DNA from: Diphasiastrum complanatum
Lineage: Eukaryota > Streptophyta > Lycopodiopsida > Lycopodiales > Lycopodiaceae
Reading direction: 5' to 3'
Length of the DNA stretch: 64,000 nt
NCBI GenBank assembly: GCA_029204225.1
Contig: CM055095.1
Location: forward strand, 72,713,990-72,777,989
The notes below the pieces were generated by a model. It saw only the letters and a list, made by a program, of their open reading frames with translations, ran no database searches and was not told where the DNA came from. This document shows, in pieces, positions 54,746 through 64,000 of the stretch. The position numbers were made by a program, and so were the translations under genes. Each line of letters opens with the position of its first letter. Within the stretch, counting starts at the first letter, position 1.

Positions 54746-56590
54746 ATGGCATCTATAAATGCATATCTTTTGGATACTAATGAAAGGCTCAACAAAACTA
54801 ACTATTCCATATGGAAAGTTAGAATGGAATCTATCATGATCATGCAAGATCTGATGGAAATTGTAAATGGTAAGGAGGGTGAACCTATTCATCCTCAAGA
54901 AAAAGCCAAATACATCAAGAGGTGCAATGTTGCACTACATTGCATAAAAATGAATGTTGCAAATGAACTCTTAAGAGAGGTAGGAGATTGCACTTCAGCT
55001 CAAGATGCTTGGGAGACTTTGCAAAAGGTATATGAATCCAAGAACCAAACTAGAATGTTAGCTTTGAAGAATCAAATCTATAGAAGCTATCAAAAGAAAG
55101 GAGAGAGTGCACATACTTTTGTCCTAAGAGTAAAGGAATTGAACAAAGAGCTAGCCTTTATAGGTGATCCTATCAAGGATGAAGAGCTTGTTCAACTCAT
55201 ATTGAATGGACTCAGCTTTGAATTTGACAATTTGGTTTAGGGATATGCAATTACGGGTAAGCTACCCATACTTGAAGAACTCCAAGGCACACTCATGGCG
55301 GAGGAATCAAGAAGGAGCCAAATGCAAGAGAGGATGGATAGGCTTTCCATCCAAGGTGGAGATGACCAAGCTCTCTTCACCAAAGGCAAAGGCAAGTCCA
55401 AAGGCAAAGGATCAACATTCAAGAAGTCTACAAAGCTTGAGGATCAAGAAGGACCCTCAAAGGCATCTCCATCAACCACCAAAGTCAAGAAGGACAAATC
55501 AAAGGTGAAGTGCTACTATTGTAGCAAGATGGGGCATTATGCCTCGGAATGCTTCAAGAGGAAGCAAGATCAAATCCAAGCCAACATGAGCAAAGAGGAG
55601 GAGGAGGAGAGTTCACATGAGGACTCTCTCATGATGTCCATATTTTCTTCAACAAGCTTCAAAGGAGAAGATCCTTGGTGGATTGACTCGGGTGCTAGTT
55701 CACACATGACTAGTAAAAGGGAGTTTTTCTCTTCTCTCTTATCTTATGATGGACCTATAAAGTCTATCTATACAGCAAATGATGAAGCTTGTAAGATTGA
55801 AGGAGTTGGTAGCATTCCCCTTTGCTTAGGATCTTCCAAAAAGATCAACATAGAAGGTGTTTTGTACATTCCTACAATAACAAAGAATCTACTAAGTGTT
55901 GGCCAAATGGTAGACAATGGTTTCAATGTTGACTTTGCTTCAAATGAATGTTTCATCAAGAAGAAGGGTAAGATAGTGGCTAAGGGCACTAGACTTGGCA
56001 AACTTTATAAGTTGGATGCATTTGTGGATACTAATGTTGTCATGTTGGCCGAGAAGAGCAAGATATCTACCTTTACTTTATGGCACAAAAGACTTGGACA
56101 TGTCAACTCGGGTTCCATGGAGGCTATCATCAAGGAGGAGTATGCTTTAGGCCTACCAAGGTCTATTGGGAAGGAAGACAAGGTTTGTGAAGCTTGTGCC
56201 TTATCCAAGGCACATAAGAAGGTGTTTCCTAACTCCATCACAAAGTCATCTCATCCTCTTGAACTCATACACTCGGATGTGCACATTGCTAGCACCAAAT
56301 CTAATGGAGGCTCATCCATGTTTTTAACCTTCATTGATGACTACTCAAGATATTGTTGGGTGTTCTTACTTTCCTTCAAGTCTCAAGTATTTGATACTTT
56401 TGTAAAGTTCAAGTTGTTTGTGGAAAAGCATCATAATCATAGCATCAAGATTCTTAGAAGTGACAATGGTGGGGAAGCCTCGAGATCTTGGAATTCAAGA
56501 CTACATTGCTATATTATTTCACTTTCTTTTGTTCAAAGTGAATATGATCCCACTCTTTACATTAAGTTTGATGATGTTGTATTGTACTTT
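54746..56590 (+). pseudogene. Copia C2 gag-protease-integrase, truncated
   Basis: The ATG at 54746 (MASINAYLLDTNERLNKTNY) opens gag, which is read through to 55237. A single in-frame TAG (55238-55240) follows, then the same frame continues. Gag core: DAWETLQKVYESKNQTRMLA. Zinc knuckle: CYYCSKMGHYASEC (about 55510-55550). Protease: WWIDSGASSHMTSK (about 55680). GAG-pre-integrase: LWHKRLGHVNSGS. Integrase core: HSDVHIASTKSNGGSSMFLT, FIDDYSRYCWVFLL and LRSDNGGE. At about 56475 the frame jumps into RT sequence (SRSWNSRLHCYIISLSF), so the integrase end and most of RT are deleted. Confidence 0.88.
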
Positions 56591-56598
56591 TACTCATT

Positions 56599-57564
56599 TA
56601 TGTAGATAACATCATCATTAGTGGAAATAGTGTTGATGGTATTGAAAAAATCAAGATAGATCTATCCTTAGAATTCAAGATGGTAGATCTAGGGTGTCTT
56701 CACTTCATCTTAGGCATAGAAGTACTTAGAGAGTGTGATTTTATCTTTATAAGTCAAGTAAACTATGCTCAAAGTCTTTTGAAGAAGTTTAAGATGGAAG
56801 TATGCAAAAGTGTTGACACACCAATGGAGCAAGATGTAAAAGTGCCAAATGAAGATGATGAAAGATCCTTCATGGACATCACTTTGTTTAGGCAACTTAT
56901 AGGTTCCTTAATGTGGATCACTATAACTAGACCAGATCTTAGCTTTAGTGTATGTAGATTGAGCCAATCCATGCAAAAGCCATTGAATATCCATTGGAAA
57001 AAGGCTAAGAGGATTCTAAGATACATCTCGGGTACATTAGATTTTGGGATTCTATATAGAGGAGATGTGATTAACCTTCATGCATTTAGTGATTCAGATT
57101 TTGCAGGGGACAAGAGGGATAGGAAATCAACAAGTGCCTATTCAACTTTCATAGGAGAAGGTGTGGTTTCATGGCTTTCAAAAAAGCAAGAAACTATATC
57201 TCTATCTTCAACCGAGGCCGAGTACAAAGCTTTGACAACCACTACAAAGGAGGTACTTTGGATCAAGAGATTATTGGTGGAACTAAAGATCATGGATTCA
57301 GAGGAGGCACCAATCATCTACAATGACAATATATCAGCCCAACACCTTGCATCTAACCCAATCTTCCATGCAAGATCTAAGCACATTGAGATATGCCATC
57401 ACTTTGTGAGAGAAATGGTGCAAGCCAAGGAGATTGCTTTGGAGCATGTTCCAAGCAATGAATGTGTAGCTGATCTACTTACTAAACCAGTTCAAAAGAC
57501 ACCTTTTATGAAGTTCAGATCATCACTTGGAGTGATTAGTAAAGCAATGATTGAACCAAGCTAG
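56599..57564 (+). pseudogene. Copia C2 RT end and RNase H
   Basis: In another frame from 56599: YVDN in place of YVDD (the second catalytic Asp is AAC, Asn), then IISGNSVDGIEKIKIDLSLE, FKMVDLGCLHFILGIEVLRE and TITRPDLSFSVCRLSQSMQK. RNase H: FSDSDFAGDKRDRKSTSAYS, SLSSTEAEYKALTTTTKEVL, YNDNISAQHLASN and HIEICHHFVREMV. The active-site change and the deletion leave the polymerase dead. Confidence 0.85.
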
Positions 57565-57578
57565 ATAGTGAGGAGGAG

Positions 57579-58260
57579 TGTTAAAAATTCACAATTCTAG
57601 CTTGACTAGTTTTGGTCATATGACTTGTAAATAGTTAGATGGTCATGATGTGGCTTGTCACACGTGCCAAATAGCATAGGATTCCATTCATAAAGATGTT
57701 CTCAAGTAGACCTAAGTATTAGAACCTTTGGAATGAGTCCAAATTATGCTTAGATACAAGGGAGAAAAAATAGGAGCTATTTTTGGTAGTTTTTGCATTG
57801 TTGAGGGATCTCCAAGATTCCAACCCTAACTTGGTAGGGATGAAAGATCCACCAAAATTAGCATTAGGGATAGGTTTAGGGCTACTCATACCTGCCCAAA
57901 ACCGTGATGGATCATGTATATATAGGTGATGATATCTCACCAAAATCGATCAAGCAATTTCATGTTTTTTCTCTCATAATGGTGCAATTGCTCTCTATGT
58001 TCATAATTGTTTGAGTACTTGTGATTACTAATGATTATAGGATTGAATGTAGGTCTGGTGTACAGTACTCAGACTGTGGGAGGCCGTACTTTCACACGTG
58101 TGAAGCCTTCTTCAAGGATTTGGGCCATTTAGTGAGGTTCAAGCATAGGTTTTTGATGGATTTTGATGGTTCAACTTGTGCTAATCTTATGAAATCATAA
58201 TTTATTGTTTTCCTCATCATTTCAAGTGTTTTAGGATCCTTATTTGTTGTAATTTTTACA
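57579..58260 (+). repeat. Copia C2 3' LTR
   Basis: Preceded by the polypurine tract AGTGAGGAGGAG. Contains CACACGTGTG at 58093-58102. Followed by the target duplication GCAAG. Confidence 0.93.
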
Positions 58261-58265
58261 GCAAG

Positions 58266-58800
58266 TGGATGTTCACACGTGTGTATAGAGTTCTAGAATA
58301 TAAGAGTTGACCATTTCCCTTAGATCCTATTTTGTAGAGGATATTCCTATATTCTAGGAGACTAGCTCTTTGGATTTTAGCCATATTCTAGAAGGTCAAC
58401 TTTGGATAAGGATCAAGGATGGATCAAATGGATAGATCTGAATGATGTGGCACTCTTCACACGTGTGAAGATCTGCTGGACTGTACCAAACTCGTGGATG
58501 TACTTGATCCATAAAAGGATCATCATTTTGCTAATCAGATTGATGAGACGTTTGCATTCTACACTTTTGTGAGATTTCTAGTCAATAGAATTGTGAATTT
58601 ATTGAATGATTTCTATCAAGAACCAATGTACTTGTTGTTTCAGGTGCAGGCCTTACAATGGACAGTACTCCACGCGTGTGAGGCCGCTCTCACTTGTTTA
58701 TGAAATTTTGATCCATTGCCTTTGCTTAAATCTAAGTGTAGTGAATCTAGATCAAGATCAAAAGTGTAGAACTTGATAGATCCATTGATTAAGAAACCAA
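58266..58800 (+). repeat. Copia C1 3' LTR, second part
   Basis: Continuation of C1 after the C2 insertion, with CACACGTGTG at 58273-58282 and 58458-58467 and a degenerate copy at about 58669. The end near 58800-58825 is a guess, as no second LTR is available for comparison. Confidence 0.55.
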
Positions 58801-58864
58801 TAACTCTCTATGATTGTTAAGTACAATCATTAATGTCCTAAAAACTGAAATTTTATCATGTATT

Positions 58865-58900
58865 TGTGTGCGTGCTGTGTTTATGTGTGTGTGCATGTGT

Positions 58901-58950
<50 letters not shown>

Positions 58951-58956
58951 ATGTGT

Positions 58957-58993
<37 letters not shown>
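58865..58993 (+). repeat. (GT)n microsatellite with interruptions
   Basis: Two long GT runs separated by GCATGTGTTC. A smaller (GT)n lies at about 61519-61540. Confidence 0.95.
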
Positions 58994-58994
<1 letters not shown>

Positions 58995-58999
58995 CCCTA

Positions 59000-61690
59000 A
59001 CAAAACTAAACGAATCAAAATATTTCGCTAAAGATTATTGCAAAAAATAACAATATCAAATTGCAGTTGATGTCTTCTGGACCCACCATAACACATTCAG
59101 GTTGAAGAGAAAATGCTCGCCTGCATCAATCCACAACAACAACCGAGTAAAAAACCAAGGAATTATTGTGGGAACCACAAGTGTCAACGCATAATCTCAG
59201 TTGTTATCCATGTCGCAACTAGAAGTATTAAAGTAAGTCACGAAAACGTTTTTTCAATTAATGAGAAAGTTTTAACTCACTTTTATACCAAGCCAAGTGT
59301 CAAAATAAATTTTCATGTAGCAAAAGACACGAAACATACTCCATGAAACCACCTCACCATTTGTTAAAGAATCAAACGAAGAGAAGCATCTCAATCGTTC
59401 ACTTTCTTTCGAGAGACTCACAACATATTAAACCTCAAGTAGAAATAAACATTGGTCAATAACTCAAACCAATAGGTAGTTTTTTTTAAAAAAATTTGTT
59501 CAACTATCGTGACATTGTAGTCCATATACAATTTTGGGGAGGGTAGAAGTCATTTTTTTTCAGTAAAATAAGGTTTAAATTTAGCTGTTTTGGAAAGTGA
59601 GTAGCCCTAAAGTTGCAAAAGTATCCAATCTTGAAATTTTTGAATACTCTTTTCCAGTAGTAACAAAGCTTATAACATCCTTGCTCCACAATACTTAAAA
59701 AATACTTAGCGAAGAAAGGCTGGTACACTTTCCAGCCTTATCAACCCATTTGGCTAAAAAAATTACCCACGTTTTTTTTGAAATCTTCAACCATGGATCA
59801 GATCGAGATCTGAATCCAAACCCATAGTCAGGTAAGAATAAGAAACATTGTTAATTTTTTCCTTTTTCCAAAATTTTTGCCAATCATGTTGTAAAGTAGG
59901 CTTTTTAAGTACACCACGGTACGAATTAGAAATTCTTTATTTTTCTAAAATTTATCCTCATAGAGAAGTATCGAAGTCGTCCATTTTTTTGAAAATGGGA
60001 CATAAACGTCTCTTGAATAAATAAAAGGTACCCAGTTTCAGTCCAACCATTGTATTGGACAACCTTTTTTCTATTTTTATGGCATCATATATCAAGGGAT
60101 CACATTAAACGACTTGAAGACAATTGCCACTTCAATAAGTAGAGAGGCATTTAAGATGGTTTTTTTTTCCAAAAATGTCCATATTGTACAAGAAAAGCAA
60201 TTCTTCAAGAAGTTAAAGAAAATATAGCTTTTTCAAAAACATCAACATGAAGGTACAAGTCGTATCGAAGCCACACCGGCTGCTACCGAAACTTTGACAT
60301 GCAACAAGACCGCGAGTCATTATTCAAGCACAGTAACAACTTGCCATCAAATAACTTTCAAGCACAGAAGTTTTTTTGCAAAATCAGCATATCTACTCTT
60401 GGTTATCAATCAAGTTGAGAGGATGCAGATTTTGTCAAGAGGACTGTTTTTAAGAGGCAGCGTAGCTATGTGAGAGCGAATCTGCTATTGCAAAAAAAAC
60501 AAGCATCACAGCTTGACGTCAAAAAGGGCAGGAAAATGAAGGAACAACCACAAAGGGCCACGGAGCAGCAGCCACGGAAACAAGGAGAGCGCAGGACCAC
60601 CAACAAGCAGAAGGCAGTCACCAGGGGAGCACCACAACCAGAGCTAGACGAAGGCCAGCAACCAAATTGCCAGAAAGGAGAAAAAGGAATAAAAAAGTAG
60701 CCAAGAATAGCCAAGGACCACAGAAATAAAGAGGTAAAACAAAAGCGCCCAGCCGCAGCAAGGAGGAGAAGCCACAGTGCCAAGAAACCAGCGGGAAGCC
60801 ATCAACTACAGCCGCACCCACAGATGCAATTAATGCACCAGCAACCACAACCACAACCACCCGGTCACGAGGAAAAGCAAGGAGAGGCAAGGCGAAGAAA
60901 TCCAGAAGCGGAGCGCGCGAACAACAAGAGAGGTGAGCGAGCAGCAGACGAGGAAAAAAAACTTAGACAGCACAAGGCACATAAAGAGAGGGAACAAAGG
61001 TTAGAGAGAGAGAGAAAAAAAAAAGAGGGGGCATACGAAACCGCCCAAGAAAGTAACCAGCCTAATCAAGTAAACATTGCTTAAAGTAGTCGAGTGAAGA
61101 TAAATACAATCGTACAAAATTCAAGTGCTATGACAACACTTATAGTCGTAGAGTAATAAAACTATCAAGAGTAATGAAATTACGTGCAATCCTATGTCCA
61201 ACCATTAGTCGAACCCATTGTCGACAATACCATATATAGTTTAACCACTTTTGCTTCTGAAATAAAGTATCAGCAGAACAAACAACTCGAGTCAAAAAAG
61301 ATTTTTAGCAGAGTTTTTGCAAATAACTAGTACAGGAAACCAACTAGTCATCCAATCTCAAAATTTAATCATTATGATGACAATTATACTTCGAAGTCCA
61401 AAATGCCAATCGAACCATAGACGATGTCTTTTTTTGTCGGCCACTGTAACATAACAAAAATCCAAGATTAGTATCATCGTAACAGCTCATAAATCTTTAA
61501 GCTCAAGAATAAACAAGTTGTGTGTGTGTGTGTGTGTGTACTTAGGAAAAGGGTTAGAGTGGGTCTTTATGGATGTGTGTGTGCGTGTGTGTCTAGGTAG
61601 CAAAGCCCAACAAATGTTTTGGACGTTAGTACTAGAAAATTTTCATTAATTGTTTTGCAAGATAGCATATATTACAGCAGCGGACGACCA
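59000..61690. other. Intergenic DNA, unassigned
   Basis: AT-rich with no recognised family. From 60466 to 61084 the + strand is unusually A/G/C-rich and T-poor. Its open frames read Lys/Gln/Glu/Arg-rich, low-complexity protein (60470-60700 and 60824-61084) without any known domain. They are probably a compositional effect, perhaps part of the LTR or leader of an old element. Confidence 0.35.
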
Positions 61691-61696
61691 TTTAGA

Positions 61697-62360
61697 ACTG
61701 GTCCAGTGGGTTTGTGTTGAGACCACGAACCTCTGGACACCTATCGTCTGAAGTTCTTACTGTTTTTTACTGAATCTGACCAATTCCTGACTCAACGGGC
61801 CTAGAATCCCAAGACTACGTATAGGATTTATGGTTCGGATGCACGTTTCGCTGTGGGTACTGAACTATTTGGAGCCCGATTTAGTCTTGTGAGTTCTTCT
61901 CGATGTGTAGCATAGGACGGAACCGAGGGTCTGAAAAATGGACTCCGTTCGACGACACTGGAACAATTCTTGGGAATGTTGGAAAGTAGTCCATTTAGTG
62001 GCATTTCCCCATATAGAAAGGACAAACAATATCGAAATTGAGCTGCAAATGGTCTCGTGGGTTTGTGTCGAGCCTACAAACCTGTGGACACCTCCCGTCC
62101 AAAGTTCTGAATGTTTGTTACTGAATCCGACCAATTTCTGGCTCGACGGGCCTAGAATCCCAGCACTACGTTTAGGGTTTAGGGTTCGGACGCACGTTCC
62201 GCTGTGAGTACTGAACCATTTGGAGTCCAATATAGTGTTTTAGATTTGTATCAACGTGCAGCACAGGACGAAACAAAGGGTCTGAAAAATGGACTTTGTT
62301 CGGCAAAACTGGACCAGTTCTCAAGAATGTTGAAAAAAAATCCATTTAGTGGCATTCCCC
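61697..62360 (+). repeat. Diverged 350-bp tandem repeat (two units)
   Basis: About 61697-62010 and 62047-62360 align at a constant offset of 350-351 bp. Shared phrases include 'tgggtttgtgt', 'cgggcctagaatccca', 'gggtctgaaaaatggact' and 'tccatttagtggcat'. Copy 2 happens to contain TTTAGGGTTTAGGG. The units may belong to the 5' LTR of the Copia element that follows. Confidence 0.85.
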
Positions 62361-62642
62361 TTGACAAAAAGAGCGTTTTTTAAGAAACTATTAAATTAGC
62401 AATGATCGACTTATATAGTGCTTTCTTATTTCGACGGCACCACGTGTGCTTAGTTCTAGAATTATCGGGCCGTCTTTCTTTTACGAGCCCTTTGAGTGCT
62501 TTTAAGCAACTTTATCTTTGTACTTACTAATTAGTTGGATATACAGTCTGTGGAGAGCAATTATGTTGTCTTGTCTTGTTGCACTTGATGTTGTGATGTG
62601 GTGATTGATCTGGTCAGGTGTTTAAACTGTGTTTTCTTAACT

Positions 62643-62654
62643 TGGTATCAGAGC
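62643..62654 (+). other. Copia C3 primer binding site
   Basis: TGGTATCAGAGC, the initiator-Met tRNA primer site, marks the 3' limit of a 5' LTR ending at about 62641. The LTR start was not located. A leader of about 1.27 kb without clear coding follows to 63922. Confidence 0.75.
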
Positions 62655-63922
62655 CCTTGGTGGCAAGAATCATCGGACAAGAACAGAGAGCTGCGAATTC
62701 ACGACGGTTTGTTGGCTAGGAAGCACAAAACCGAGTCTATGGAGATTCGTGGAATAGCTCAAAACTGTAAGAAGATTTAGAGGCAGGAGATTGTTGGCTG
62801 AATCAGAGGGCAAGCAAAGAGTGAAGCTGGAAATTCTTCTGAAGGGTTGCTTGGCATTTGTGATTGGTTTGAATCCAATCGAACACCGTTTGAAGAACGG
62901 TTTGGAGCAAAATATTGCTTGCTGAAGGGCGACCTTAGAGGGATAGATAGCTGCTCAGATAGATTCTCAGGAAAAAGCCCAAAAATATCCTCTTCTTTGA
63001 CAGTTGGGATTTCAAGAAGGAAAAAAACTTTTTTCTCTCAATACAAAACTGTTTTTGAAGCTGTGAAGCGCCAGAAGTGGGCGCCTTGCTACTATTATGG
63101 TTGTGTGGAGAGGCCGTGGGCGGCCGTGGATCAGCTAGTGTGCAGGAGTGGAGCAATCTCAAATTTTCACAGTTTGGATACAAAGGCTTGGAGCTGCCAT
63201 CGCAGAGGGAGGGTGAAGAGAGTCGTGGAGAGCTCGGGACAATCGCGCACGTTGAGTGAGACCAGAGACTCCGTGCTTCGAAGTGCGTAGCGGCTGGAGG
63301 ACAAACCTTCAAGGCACACAAATGCGCAGGATCGTTGGATGGAGGTCCATCGCGATCAACGGATATGATTGAAAGTTTGAAAGACTATACCAGCCGTCGG
63401 ATTAAGACTAATGGTGGAGATGGGCTTTGAAAGGGTCCTGAAGAATTGAAGGGCAAAGGCACCCTTCTTTTCATTAAAAATTTTCAAAGTGGGAAAATTG
63501 TTGGGTCCCAAGTTTTGTGAAGAATGAAGTTTCTTCACACTAAAGAAATAGCTCAAAAACCCAAATTGCCCTTATTTTCACCTCCTTTAGCCTATTTTGG
63601 CCACACGAAAGGCTATAGCCTCCAAACGAAGGGCACCCTGACTGTACCTGCAAGTACGGTATGCCAAAACAGAGTGATTGCCACAGAGAAAGTGTTTGGA
63701 ACGCGCCAGAAGTGATTTCACCACTCCACTGGGCAGGTAGCTGGGAGTTGGTGACGAGAAGCATTTCGGAAAGCGACACCAGTTTGGCTTTCAATTTGGC
63801 GAAAGAGCGGTGGGTGGCGTGGTAAGCCAAAAATTACAGGTCATTATTTGTGATTCCTGACATCATGGTTGGCTTAGGCATACACTTTATAGCCTACAGG
63901 TGGAGTTTCAAGCAGTTTGGAG

Positions 63923-64000
63923 ATGGCAAACATCAATGAGGCAATTTTGGACGATGCAAGCAAACTTGATGGGGCTTCTAACTACAACATCTGGAAATTC
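63923..64000 (+). CDS. Copia C3 gag, start only (runs off the window)
   Basis: The ATG at 63923 opens MANINEAILDDASKLDGASN followed by YNIWKF, the N-terminal signature of Copia gag (KLDG-x-NY-x-x-W). With the primer site upstream it shows a third Copia element continuing beyond 64000. Whether it is intact cannot be seen. Confidence 0.78.
   Translation, partial: MANINEAILDDASKLDGASNYNIWKF

Larger units (their letters stand above)
53254..58260 (+). mobile_element. Copia element C2, complete ends, inserted in C1 LTR
   Basis: 5,007 bp with a 681-bp 5' LTR, a 682-bp 3' LTR and a perfect 5-bp target duplication, GCAAG, at 53249-53253 and 58261-58265. The LTRs differ at roughly ten positions, so the insertion is young. 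The interior has lost the integrase end and most of RT. Confidence 0.92.
51901..58800 (+). mobile_element. Copia element C1 (3' part), interrupted by C2
   Basis: RT palm to RNase H, a polypurine stretch (AAATGAGGAG) and a 3' LTR beginning TGTTGAAAATTG at 53021. C2 is inserted in this LTR at 53253. The rest of the LTR resumes at about 58266 and ends near 58800 (end uncertain). Everything upstream of the RT palm is missing. Confidence 0.75.

Noticed and set aside
60466-61084. Candidate Lys/Gln/Arg-rich protein gene
   Set aside because: Low complexity, T-poor composition, several unlinked frames on both strands and no domain. There is no sign of splice structure or conserved motif.
62160-62190. 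TTTAGGGTTTAGGG, plant telomere-like sequence
   Set aside because: Only two units. The paralogous repeat 350 bp upstream has a mutated, non-telomeric version, so it is probably chance.

Overview
The window is nuclear DNA of a land plant. One host gene, the epsilon subunit of the AP-4 adaptor complex (AP4E), runs on the + strand from the ATG at 2321 to the TGA at 45844. Its eleven coding exons join into a 936-residue protein, yet the gene spans 43.5 kb because introns 1, 5 and 8 (22.5, 7.9 and 6.9 kb) are filled with retroelements. Introns this size, together with LINEs unlike the usual angiosperm type, suggest a large-genome plant such as a fern or gymnosperm. That placement is inference only.

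Region by region. 1-2320: upstream sequence, a double G-box palindrome (1052-1075) and a probable 5'UTR intron. 2321-2923: coding exon 1. 2924-25454: intron 1, with two Copia gag remnants (3901-4640 on +, 5484-5990 on -) and then a head-to-tail train of LINE copies A to E, all on the - strand (6312-23582). Each 3' end in the train runs into a (GA)n tract on the + strand, which is a (TC)n tail on the element strand. 25455-28433: exons 2-5. 28434-36297: intron 5, holding a three-part Copia/LINE/LINE chimera and an ORF1-only LINE derivative. 36298-36870: exons 6-8. 36871-43786: intron 8, holding a gutted Ty3/Gypsy element that keeps only integrase between two LTRs, and a 1.04-kb DNA-transposon-like element flanked by a 10-bp direct repeat. 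43787-45844: exons 9-11.

Downstream of the gene (about 46 to 64 kb) is a retrotransposon nest. It contains a gag-only Gypsy-type element with a tRNA-Asp primer site, an LTR in inverted orientation, and a Copia RT/RNase H whose 3' LTR is split by a second complete Copia insertion (53254-58260, target duplication GCAAG). It ends with a 350-bp tandem repeat and the 5' end of a third Copia element whose gag runs off the window.

The most interesting system is the LINE family. It has an L1-type ORF1 without a zinc knuckle, and a GC-rich hairpin between ORF1 and ORF2 whose arms change together. The ORF2 ends in PCNA-box-like Q-x-x-I-x-x-F-F motifs. The RNA ends in a two-tier stem-loop with compensatory changes, followed by a pyrimidine (TC)n tail instead of poly(A). 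Its head-to-tail packing suggests insertion into (TC)n tracts. No tRNA, rRNA or CRISPR array was seen.
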